NCBI GenBank assembly: GCA_003454135.1
Contig: DMKW01000037.1
Span: 17,502-22,600 of the forward strand
Direction: 5' to 3'
Source: Microbacteriaceae bacterium
Lineage (GTDB): Bacteria; Actinomycetota; Actinomycetes; Actinomycetales; Microbacteriaceae
DNA: 5,099 nucleotides
The translations under genes and the position numbers were made by a program. A model generated the notes under the pieces. The model was given only the letters and a program-made list of their open reading frames with translations. It did not search any database and was not told the DNA's origin. Positions 1 to 5,099 of this stretch are shown in pieces (the first letter of the stretch is position 1; each line of letters opens with the position of its first letter).

Positions 1-331
1 TCGCACCGGAACTCTGGGCACCGAGCACCGTTCCCGGCAGGTCGGTCGACGTGGCCTCGCCCGCGAAAAAGAGCCGGCCGATGATCGGTTCGCGCAGGTC
101 GTTGCGGTGCTGCGGAGTGGAACCGACCGCCATGAAACTGTGCGATCCGCGGGAGAAGGGATCGGTCGTCCACTTGCTGCGCTGAATCGCGGATGGTCGC
201 GGCACGACGAGCGTGGGGCTCGGCGACGGTGTGGGCGTCGGCACCGGTTTGCCGTCCGTGCACGCCGTCAACACGAGCAGGGAAAGGCCTGTACCCGCCC
301 CGACCAGGAAATTGCGGCGACTGAACGACAT
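1..331 (-). CDS. Tat lipoprotein, amine-oxidase-like FAD protein (N-terminal 110 aa, partial)
   Basis: The reading frame opens at ATG 331 and stays open for 110 codons to the window edge, so the rest of the gene is missing. Residues 4-9 read SRRNFL, a twin-arginine signal. A hydrophobic stretch follows (about 8-22), then a lipobox L21-T-A-C24, so the protein should be exported folded and lipid-anchored outside the membrane. A Pro/Thr/Ser linker covers about 29-46. Residues 54-110 (W54, DPF57-59, RGS61-63, GRLFFAGEATS 85-95, PGTV 99-102, GA 104-105, SSGA 107-110) match the FAD-contacting segment normally found at the C-terminal end of flavin amine oxidases. No GxGxxG Rossmann motif precedes it, so one must follow off-window if the enzyme is active. 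Tat export fits a cofactor-loaded flavoprotein. The substrate cannot be told. Lipoprotein and family calls are firm; activity and full length are unknown. Confidence 0.82.
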   Translation of the reverse strand, partial: MSFSRRNFLVGAGTGLSLLVLTACTDGKPVPTPTPSPSPTLVVPRPSAIQRSKWTTDPFSRGSHSFMAVGSTPQHRNDLREPIIGRLFFAGEATSTDLPGTVLGAQSSGA

Positions 332-340
332 CTCATCGCC

Positions 341-346
341 ACTGTA
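341..346 (-). promoter_or_regulatory. Possible -10 element of the amine-oxidase-like lipoprotein
   Basis: On the minus strand, TACAGT (346 to 341) fits the actinobacterial TAnnnT -10 pattern and ends nine bases before ATG 331. That would give a nearly leaderless mRNA. No Shine-Dalgarno sequence precedes the ATG and I see no good -35 hexamer. An 8-bp palindrome ACCCGGGT (356-363) lies upstream near the middle of the divergent gap, but it is short enough to be chance. Confidence 0.3.
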
Positions 347-391
347 CTCGCAAACACCCGGGTAGCCCCGAGGCGAGCCGCGCCCGCGAGC

Positions 392-397
392 TAGTGT
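392..397 (+). promoter_or_regulatory. Probable -10 element, leaderless antiporter transcript
   Basis: TAGTGT fits TAnnnT and is followed by exactly six bases before ATG 404, which would put the transcription start at or next to the A of the start codon. There is no Shine-Dalgarno sequence between it and the gene, which supports a leaderless mRNA. No recognisable -35 hexamer is seen. A direct repeat GCGAGC occurs at 373-378 and 386-391, immediately upstream; its meaning is unknown. Confidence 0.45.
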
Positions 398-403
398 GAC
401 CCC

Positions 404-1567
404 ATGAGCTTCTCGCTGCTCGCCCTCGTCGTGCTCGTCGGCCTGCTCGGTCCGGCCATCGCCGGCCGCACGTCGTGGAACCTGCCCGTGGTGATCGGTG
501 AGCTTCTCGGCGGCATCCTGATCGGCGCATCGGGATTGCGCCTCATCGACTCCACCGAGGCCACCTTCACGGCGCTCGCCAACATCGGATTCGCCCTCAC
601 GATGTTCGTTGTTGGCTCCCACGTGCCGGTGCGGGATCCGGCGGTGCGTTCGGCCCTCGGTCGTGGAACCATCGGGGCCGTGCTCGCCGGCGTGCTCGCC
701 GCGATCGCCGGAGTGGCTCTCGCCGCCGTGTTCGGAACGGGACACGCCTCGCTGTATGGAGTGCTCATCGCGTCGTCGTCCGCCGCCCTCGTGATTCCGA
801 TCGTCGCCGCAGTCGGCCTGAGCGGCCCTGCGGTGCTCCAGCTCGTGGCGCAAGTCGCCATCGCGGACACGGCGTGCATCGTCGCGCTGCCACTCGCGAT
901 CGATCCGGCCAACGCCGCGCCGGCCGCGCTCGGCGCTCTCGCGGTGATGGCGTGCGCGGCCGCGGTCTACTTCGCCCTGCTCATGCTCGAACGCTCCGGC
1001 GTGCGCCGGCGGGGCCACAAGCTCTCGGAACGACGCAAATTCGCCCTCGAACTGCGGATCAGCCTGCTGCTGCTATTCGCCCTCGCGGCACTGGCGCAGG
1101 TCACCCACGTGTCGATCATGCTCGCCGGGTTCGCCCTCGGGCTCGTCGTAGCCGGCATCGGCGAACCGCGCCGACTCGCGCGCCAGCTCTTCGCGATCAC
1201 CGACGGCTTCTTCGGGCCGCTGTTCTTCATCTGGCTCGGCGCATCGATCGAACTCGCGCGTCTCGGCGCGCATCCGCTGATGATCCTCCTCGGCGTGTGC
1301 CTCGGTGCCGCCGCCATCCTCGCCCATCTCGCGGTGCGGTTCATCGGGCAACCGCTTCTGCTCGGGGCGATGGCCGCCGGCCAGTTGGGGGTTCCCATTG
1401 CCGCGGCGACGCTCGGCACGCAATTGCACCTGCTGCGGGCCGGGGAGGATTCGGCGCTTCTGCTCGGCGCGCTCGTCACGGTGGCGGCCACGACGGCAGC
1501 CGGCAGCATCCGCGCTCGGCGTTCGGAGCCACGCTCCCACCAAAGCTCGCCGCCTTCGGCAACCTAG
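404..1567 (+). CDS. Cation:proton antiporter, CPA2 / Na+/H+ exchanger family
   Basis: This is an integral membrane antiporter of 387 residues that would exchange protons for Na+ or K+ across the cytoplasmic membrane. About 12-13 hydrophobic segments span residues 3-369. Family marks are VVIGELLGGILIG (29-41) in helix 2, the SSSAALVIPIV stretch (124-134), the buried aspartate D155 in the QVAIADTACIV helix (150-160), GFALG (242-246), and FFGPLFFIWLGASIEL (269-284) in the helix before the last bundle. The protein ends in a short polar tail (about 370-387) and lacks the RCK/TrkA-N or USP domains that regulate Kef-type members, so it is the bare transport unit. The residue before D155 is Ala, not the Gln (Kef-like), Asp (NapA-like) or Asn (NhaP-like) familiar at this place, so ion and stoichiometry cannot be read from it. 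ATG 404 starts directly at the first helix and has no Shine-Dalgarno. It is probably transcribed alone. Confidence 0.9.
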   Translation: MSFSLLALVVLVGLLGPAIAGRTSWNLPVVIGELLGGILIGASGLRLIDSTEATFTALANIGFALTMFVVGSHVPVRDPAVRSALGRGTIGAVLAGVLAAIAGVALAAVFGTGHASLYGVLIASSSAALVIPIVAAVGLSGPAVLQLVAQVAIADTACIVALPLAIDPANAAPAALGALAVMACAAAVYFALLMLERSGVRRRGHKLSERRKFALELRISLLLLFALAALAQVTHVSIMLAGFALGLVVAGIGEPRRLARQLFAITDGFFGPLFFIWLGASIELARLGAHPLMILLGVCLGAAAILAHLAVRFIGQPLLLGAMAAGQLGVPIAAATLGTQLHLLRAGEDSALLLGALVTVAATTAAGSIRARRSEPRSHQSSPPSAT

Positions 1568-1600
1568 CCCGAATGCGGCTCACCGGCCACCTCGACGGCG

Positions 1601-1613
1601 GCAGCGCGGCTGC
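1601..1613. terminator. Weak hairpin in the convergent gap, possible bidirectional terminator
   Basis: GCAGC-GCG-GCTGC forms a perfect 5-bp stem with a 3-base loop in the 62-bp gap between the stop codons of the antiporter (1565-1567) and the LMF gene (1630-1632). No T-run follows on either strand, so it is not a canonical intrinsic terminator. Its position suits ending both transcripts. A second small hairpin, GCCG-CCTT-CGGC (1549-1560), lies inside the end of the antiporter gene. Confidence 0.22.
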
Positions 1614-1629
1614 ATCCGATCCACGACGC

Positions 1630-3078
1630 TCAGCCCTGCTCGCGCAGCGCCATCGGCGCCATCACTTCCCGCTTCTCCTCACGGATCCAGCGTTGCCCTG
1701 TCGCGCGTTTCTCGGCCCGGGTCGCGAACCGGTATCGGTAGCTGCGCACCCGCACCCAGCGTGGGCGCTCACCGACGAACGGGTCTTTTCGCAACATCCG
1801 CAGGGTCGCCCGGTCGGCTTCGAGCAACCTGACCAGGAAGGCGTAGAACCAGTCCTGGTGCACCGAGCCCAGCGGCAGAAACCACATCAGCCAGTCCAGC
1901 CGTAGGTGATACGGGGCCCACTGCCGCGGCATCCGCCTCGGGTCGCCCGGTTTGCCCTTGAACTCGTACTCGCGCCAGTCGGCTTCATCGCCCGGGTCAT
2001 CGTCGAGGGTCCCCTCGATCACGATCTCGATGCGTTGCCGGGTGACGGAGCCGAACGCGCCGTAGGCGTTGACGAGTTGCCACCGGTTGAAGCTCGCATT
2101 CATGAGCTGCCTCCGGGAGAACAGATTCTTGATCGGCCAGTAGCTGAGCACCACGAGCAGCAACGTCACAGCAAGAACGATGACGAGCCACCAGAGCGGG
2201 GTCTGCGCGCCCGACCCCCAGTCCAGCGGGATGAACGGCAGCACCGCGTGCGCGACGGGGTCGCTGACGGCGGCAAACGCCAGCACTATGGTGATCCAGT
2301 TCAGCCACGCGAAGTTGCCGGTGGTGACCAGCCACAGCTGGGTGAGGATGATTACGGCGGCGGCGGCGCTGCGCACCGGTTGGGGCGCGAACAGCAGGAA
2401 TGGCACGACCAGCTGGGCGAAATGGTTGCCAAGCACCTCAAGCCGGTGCACCCATTTCGGCAGCAGGTGCGCCTGTCGACTGAGCGGGCCCGGCATCGGC
2501 TGGGTCTCGTGGTGGTAGTACATCGCCGTCAGATCGCGCCAGGCGGTGTCGCCGCGCAGCTTGATCAGGCCGGCCCCGAACTCGAGCCGGAACACGAGCC
2601 AGGCAATGAGCAGCAGGATCGGGGTCGGCGGCGGCACCTGGTTCGAGCCGAGGAAAGCGACGGTGAACCCCGCCTCGAGCAGCAGCATCTCCCAGCCGAA
2701 GCCGTAGAAGGTCTGGCCGACGTTGACCACCGACATGTACAGCAGCCAGAGCGAAAGGAACACGATCATCGGCAGCCACGGTGGGCCGATCTGCGGCAGC
2801 CCGGCGATGGCGGATGCCGCGAGCACCATCCCCGTCACGCACACCGTGAGCAGCAGCGAATCAGAGTAGCGCCACCGGAACAACGTCGGCCCGCGCAGGT
2901 GCCGCTTGTGCTCGAGCAATTGCGCCACCGGAAGCAGGCCGTGCTCGCCAAGGAGCACGCGAAACTGGTTCGCGGTAGAGAGGAACGCGATGAAGAAGAT
3001 CGCGGCGATGCCGCGCTGCAGCACCTGCCGCGCGAACTCATAGTCCTGGGCGTTGAACCAGTCCACGAGGCTCACCAT
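1630..3078 (-). CDS. Lipase maturation factor (LMF1) family membrane protein
   Basis: This complete 482-residue protein belongs to the LMF1 family (DUF1222). In animals LMF1 is an ER membrane chaperone needed for folding of dimeric lipases; the role of bacterial members is unknown to me. Residues about 20-315 hold several membrane helices. Residues about 320-482 form a basic soluble domain. Family motifs in order: GQTFYGFGWEMLLLEAGF (121-138), LRGDTAWRDLTAMYYHHETQ (174-193), HRLEVLGNHFAQLVVPF (211-227), GNFAWLNW (254-261), NAYGAFGSVTRQRIE (337-351), WREYEFKGKPGDPRRMP (368-384), APYHLRLDWLMWF (388-400) and RSYRYRF (445-451). The ATG at 3078 starts the normal family N-terminus. It lies 12 bp after the stop of the upstream oxidoreductase, with only a weak G-run (GGGGG) as ribosome site, so translation probably depends on coupling. 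No lipase gene is in the window, so a lipase-folding role is not supported by context. Confidence 0.93.
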   Translation of the reverse strand: MVSLVDWFNAQDYEFARQVLQRGIAAIFFIAFLSTANQFRVLLGEHGLLPVAQLLEHKRHLRGPTLFRWRYSDSLLLTVCVTGMVLAASAIAGLPQIGPPWLPMIVFLSLWLLYMSVVNVGQTFYGFGWEMLLLEAGFTVAFLGSNQVPPPTPILLLIAWLVFRLEFGAGLIKLRGDTAWRDLTAMYYHHETQPMPGPLSRQAHLLPKWVHRLEVLGNHFAQLVVPFLLFAPQPVRSAAAAVIILTQLWLVTTGNFAWLNWITIVLAFAAVSDPVAHAVLPFIPLDWGSGAQTPLWWLVIVLAVTLLLVVLSYWPIKNLFSRRQLMNASFNRWQLVNAYGAFGSVTRQRIEIVIEGTLDDDPGDEADWREYEFKGKPGDPRRMPRQWAPYHLRLDWLMWFLPLGSVHQDWFYAFLVRLLEADRATLRMLRKDPFVGERPRWVRVRSYRYRFATRAEKRATGQRWIREEKREVMAPMALREQG

Positions 3079-3090
3079 ACGCCGGTCGGG

Positions 3091-4524
3091 TTACCCCCGC
3101 ACCAATGGCGGCAGCTCGATGCCGAACCTCTCGCGTAGCGCCAGCCGGGCCGCAAACCAGCCGTTCATGCCGTGCACGGCCGGCCCCGGCGGCGTGGCCG
3201 AGGAACACAGGTAGACGCCCGGGATCGGCGTGCGCCACGGCCGGGTGGAGAGCACCGGCCGCTTCACGAGCTGCCGGAGCGTCATCGCCCCGCTGTAGAT
3301 GTCCCCGCCGACGTAGTTGGGGTTGTGCTCGCCCAGCTGCGCGGCCGACAGGGACGAGGACGCGAGCACGACATCCCGGAACCCGGGCGCCCACCGTTGC
3401 ACGGTCGATGTGATCAGCTCCGTCGCGTCAAGGGTCGAGCCGGACGGCACATGCGTGTACGCCCACAGCACCTGATGCCCGGCCGGTGCCCTGGTCGCAT
3501 CGAGCACGCTCGGCTGACTGATCAGCACATAAGGATGCCGCGGCATCCCGCCCAGTGCCACCTCGTTCTCGGCCGCCACGATTTCGGCTCGTGTGCCCCC
3601 AAGGTGCATGGTCGGGGCGAGCGCCAGCTGCGAGTTCTGCCACGGCACCGGCCCGGACAGCGCGAAGTCAACCTTCGCGACACCGGGCCCGTACCGGTAG
3701 CGGTCGAGCGCCCGGGTGTAGCGCGGCGGCAGGAGGCCGGTGCGCAGCAGTTCGGGTGACGTGTCGAGCAGGATGACGCGGCTCGGTTCGAGCTCCGCGA
3801 GGGACCGCACGATCACCCCGGTCTCGATTTCCCCTCCGTGCGCACGCAGCTCCGCCGCGAGTGCATCAGCGATGGCCTGTGAACCGCCTGCCGGATATCC
3901 CCAGCCGCGGGCGTGTGCGTGGGCGGCGAGCAGCAATCCGGCGCCGGCTGACGAGAGCGAGGGCATCCGCCCGGCAGCGTGCGCCATCACCCCCGTGAGC
4001 AGGGCCCGGGCCGGTTCGTCGCGGAAACGGAGGTTCCACAGCGGACCGCCCTGTTCCAGGGAACGCAGCCCGAACATTACGGCGGCGATCGGGTCCATCG
4101 GCATCCGCAGCAACTGGGAGCCGGTGAAGTCGACCACGCCGTCGATGCGCCGCACAAGCGGTTCGACCAGACGCCGCCAGTTGGGGCCGTCGCGGCCGAG
4201 GCCGGCGACGGTGCGGTCGAGGTCGCGCCAGACAATTGCGGCACCGCCGTCCGACAGCGGGTGAGCGTAGGAGATCTCGGGGATGATCCACTCGATCGAG
4301 CCGTCGAGGCCGAGCGCGCGGAAGAACGGGGAGGCCAGTGCCACCGGATGCACGGCGGAACAGATGTCGTGTCGGTAGCCGGGCAGGGTGAGCTCGGCCG
4401 TGCGCACACCGCCGCCGATGTCGTCGGCCGCTTCGAGCACGCGCACGCTAAGCCCTGCGCGGGCAGCGGTCACCGCGGCCGCGAGTCCGTTGGGTCCGCT
4501 GCCGACAACGGTGACGTCGGTCAC
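3091..4524 (-). CDS. PYROXD2-like / phytoene-desaturase-family FAD oxidoreductase
   Basis: This is a soluble 477-residue FAD-dependent oxidoreductase of the phytoene desaturase superfamily, closest in motif pattern to the PYROXD2-like branch; the substrate is not known. The Rossmann motif is GSGPNG (8-13), with E31 at the end of strand 2 for the FAD ribose and the GGG-R dinucleotide-binding stretch at 37-41. YPAGGS (210-215) and HGGEIETG (229-236) form the second family block. The C-terminal FAD motif is GVYLCSS (436-442), followed by HGMNG (451-455). I chose the GTG start at 4524: it has a GAGGA Shine-Dalgarno at the right distance and begins the usual MTDVTVVG-type N-terminus. A longer frame from 4590 adds 22 residues that look non-coding. 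Carotenoid genes are absent nearby, so I would not call it a phytoene desaturase. It is the first gene of an operon with the LMF-family gene. Confidence 0.93.
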   Translation of the reverse strand: MTDVTVVGSGPNGLAAAVTAARAGLSVRVLEAADDIGGGVRTAELTLPGYRHDICSAVHPVALASPFFRALGLDGSIEWIIPEISYAHPLSDGGAAIVWRDLDRTVAGLGRDGPNWRRLVEPLVRRIDGVVDFTGSQLLRMPMDPIAAVMFGLRSLEQGGPLWNLRFRDEPARALLTGVMAHAAGRMPSLSSAGAGLLLAAHAHARGWGYPAGGSQAIADALAAELRAHGGEIETGVIVRSLAELEPSRVILLDTSPELLRTGLLPPRYTRALDRYRYGPGVAKVDFALSGPVPWQNSQLALAPTMHLGGTRAEIVAAENEVALGGMPRHPYVLISQPSVLDATRAPAGHQVLWAYTHVPSGSTLDATELITSTVQRWAPGFRDVVLASSSLSAAQLGEHNPNYVGGDIYSGAMTLRQLVKRPVLSTRPWRTPIPGVYLCSSATPPGPAVHGMNGWFAARLALRERFGIELPPLVRG

Positions 4525-4530
4525 CGTGCA

Positions 4531-4535
4531 TCCTC
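4531..4535 (-). promoter_or_regulatory. Shine-Dalgarno sequence that sets the GTG start of the oxidoreductase
   Basis: GAGGA (minus strand, 4535 to 4531) sits six bases before GTG 4524, ideal spacing. It is the only strong ribosome site seen in the window and decides in favour of the GTG start over the upstream in-frame ATG at 4590. It implies that this transcript, unlike its neighbours, carries a 5' leader. Confidence 0.75.
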
Positions 4536-4569
4536 GTGCGGTCGGGTGTCCATGCCGCCCAGTCTCGCA

Positions 4570-4597
4570 CCGGGGCGCCTGAGTATCCACGCCCCGG
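4570..4597. repeat. Perfect 8-bp inverted repeat, candidate operator
   Basis: CCGGGGCG (4570-4577) and CGCCCCGG (4590-4597) are exact reverse complements separated by 12 bases. The dyad lies in the 94-bp divergent region between the oxidoreductase operon and the NUDIX gene, and spans about -22 to -49 relative to the NUDIX start codon, covering where a -35 element should be. It could be a regulator-binding dyad acting on one or both genes, or a hairpin in the leader of the minus-strand transcript. The GC-rich background makes chance occurrence possible. Confidence 0.35.
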
Positions 4598-4606
4598 AGG
4601 TAGACC

Positions 4607-4612
4607 TAGGCT
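4607..4612 (+). promoter_or_regulatory. Probable -10 element, leaderless NUDIX transcript
   Basis: TAGGCT fits TAnnnT and is followed by exactly six bases before ATG 4619, the same geometry as in front of the antiporter. An in-frame TAG at 4607-4609 rules out a longer protein start. A GGAGG at 4596-4600 is 18 bases from the ATG, too far to serve as a normal Shine-Dalgarno. The -35 region (near 4584) falls inside the inverted repeat and has no recognisable hexamer. Confidence 0.45.
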
Positions 4613-4618
4613 GGCAGC

Positions 4619-5099
4619 ATGCGACTGCCCGAGGTGTGCGTCTGCTACCTCGTTAGAACGGGTCGGCACGGCGACGAGGTGCTGCTCGGCGCGAAGAAGT
4701 TCGGGTTGGGGGAAGGGAACCTCGTGGGTCCCGGCGGCAAGATCGAACCGGGCGAGACGCCGGTGCAGGCGATCATCCGCGAGGTCGCCGAGGAGACCGG
4801 CGTAGTGGTGGCCGCCGAGGGGCTTCGACTGGCCGGGGAACTCACCTACCCGTTTCCGCATCGGCCGGCCTGGAGCCAAAAGTCCTGGGTATTCGTGACT
4901 CGAGAGTGGCTGGGGGAGCCGCGAGAGTCGGACGAGCTCGCACCGGAATGGTTCCCCGTCGGCGCGATTCCGGTCGAACGGATGTGGGACGACGCCAAGT
5001 ACTGGCTCGACGACGCGCTCGGCGGGCGTTTCGTGACGGCGACCTTCGAGTTCGGCGCGGACTTGCGCACGGTTTCGGCATCCGACCACCCCCGGTTCG
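4619..5099 (+). CDS. NUDIX hydrolase, MTH1-like 8-oxo-dGTP diphosphatase family (3' end missing)
   Basis: The frame is open for 160 codons to the window edge. Human MTH1 has 156 residues and the alignment is nearly used up, so only a short tail should be missing. The complete Nudix box GX5EX7REUXEEXGU runs from G40 to V62 (E46, R54, E55, E58, E59, G61), with E55, E58 and E59 as the usual Mg2+ ligands. MTH1-specific similarity continues outside the box: LLGAKK (22-27), ESDELAPEWF (103-112), IPVERMWDD (117-125), YWL (128-130) and a final F-E-F strand (143-145). The family hydrolyses oxidised purine nucleoside triphosphates to monophosphates in the cytoplasm, protecting DNA from mispairing. At the base pocket, the MTH1 Asn33 position is Val36, and the Trp-Pro-Asp-Asp motif is shortened to W123-D124-D125, so substrate preference may differ. 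It is divergent from the FAD oxidoreductase operon. Confidence 0.91.
   Translation, partial: MRLPEVCVCYLVRTGRHGDEVLLGAKKFGLGEGNLVGPGGKIEPGETPVQAIIREVAEETGVVVAAEGLRLAGELTYPFPHRPAWSQKSWVFVTREWLGEPRESDELAPEWFPVGAIPVERMWDDAKYWLDDALGGRFVTATFEFGADLRTVSASDHPRF

Noticed and set aside
1549..1560. Small hairpin GCCG-CCTT-CGGC at the end of the antiporter gene as a terminator
   Set aside because: The stem is only 4 bp, it lies within coding sequence and no T-run follows.
874..1905. 343-codon plus-strand frame overlapping the antiporter and the convergent gap
   Set aside because: Arg-rich, low-complexity product in the +2 frame of a clear membrane transporter; no motif and no start signal.
1906..3138. 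410-codon plus-strand open frame antisense to the LMF gene
   Set aside because: Its product is rich in Arg, His, Gln, Pro and Glu with no recognisable domain, and it mirrors the third-position bias of the minus-strand gene. The minus strand carries clear LMF family motifs through the same region, so this is a high-GC shadow.
3091..4524. Phytoene desaturase (crtI) for carotenoid synthesis
   Set aside because: The motif pattern fits the PYROXD2-like branch better, and no crtB, crtE or other carotenoid gene is adjacent.
4525..4590. 22-residue N-terminal extension of the oxidoreductase from ATG 4590
   Set aside because: GTG 4524 has a well-placed GAGGA and begins the usual family N-terminus just before the Rossmann strand; the extension is Arg/His/Cys-rich and crosses the inverted-repeat region.
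4448..5089. 213-codon minus-strand frame antisense to the NUDIX gene
   Set aside because: The plus strand encodes an intact Nudix box and MTH1-like motifs; the antisense product has no recognisable feature.

Overview
The window is GC-rich, uses GTG as well as ATG starts, and has short intergenic gaps and transcripts that look leaderless. Together with the protein types, this points to a high-GC actinobacterium, and by protein style I would guess Microbacteriaceae. That assignment is inference; no rRNA or other taxonomic marker is present. The window is densely coding chromosomal DNA with no tRNA, rRNA, IS element, CRISPR array, phage gene or long repeat that I can see.

Layout: (1) On the minus strand, running off the left edge, is the start of a Tat-exported lipoprotein. 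Its residues 54-110 carry the signature normally found at the C-terminal end of flavin amine oxidases. (2) Divergent from it across 72 bp is a complete plus-strand CPA2-type cation:proton antiporter without regulatory domains (404-1567). (3) A convergent gap of 62 bp separates this from a two-gene minus-strand operon. The promoter-proximal gene is a phytoene-desaturase/PYROXD2-like FAD oxidoreductase (3091-4524, GTG start with a clear Shine-Dalgarno). It is followed after 12 bp by a lipase maturation factor (LMF1) family membrane protein (1630-3078). (4) Divergent from the operon across 94 bp is a plus-strand MTH1-like NUDIX hydrolase (4619 to the right edge), cut by the window end probably close to its C-terminus.

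Three of the five genes are redox or oxidative-damage related (two FAD oxidoreductases and an oxidised-nucleotide sanitiser), but nothing in the sequence ties the five into one pathway; only the PYROXD2-like/LMF pair looks co-transcribed. I do not see a convincing novel multi-gene system. The most unusual item is the apparently permuted amine oxidase at the left edge. After it come the function-unknown LMF/PYROXD2 pair, an 8-bp perfect inverted repeat between the operon and the NUDIX gene, and the changed base-pocket positions of the MTH1-like enzyme.
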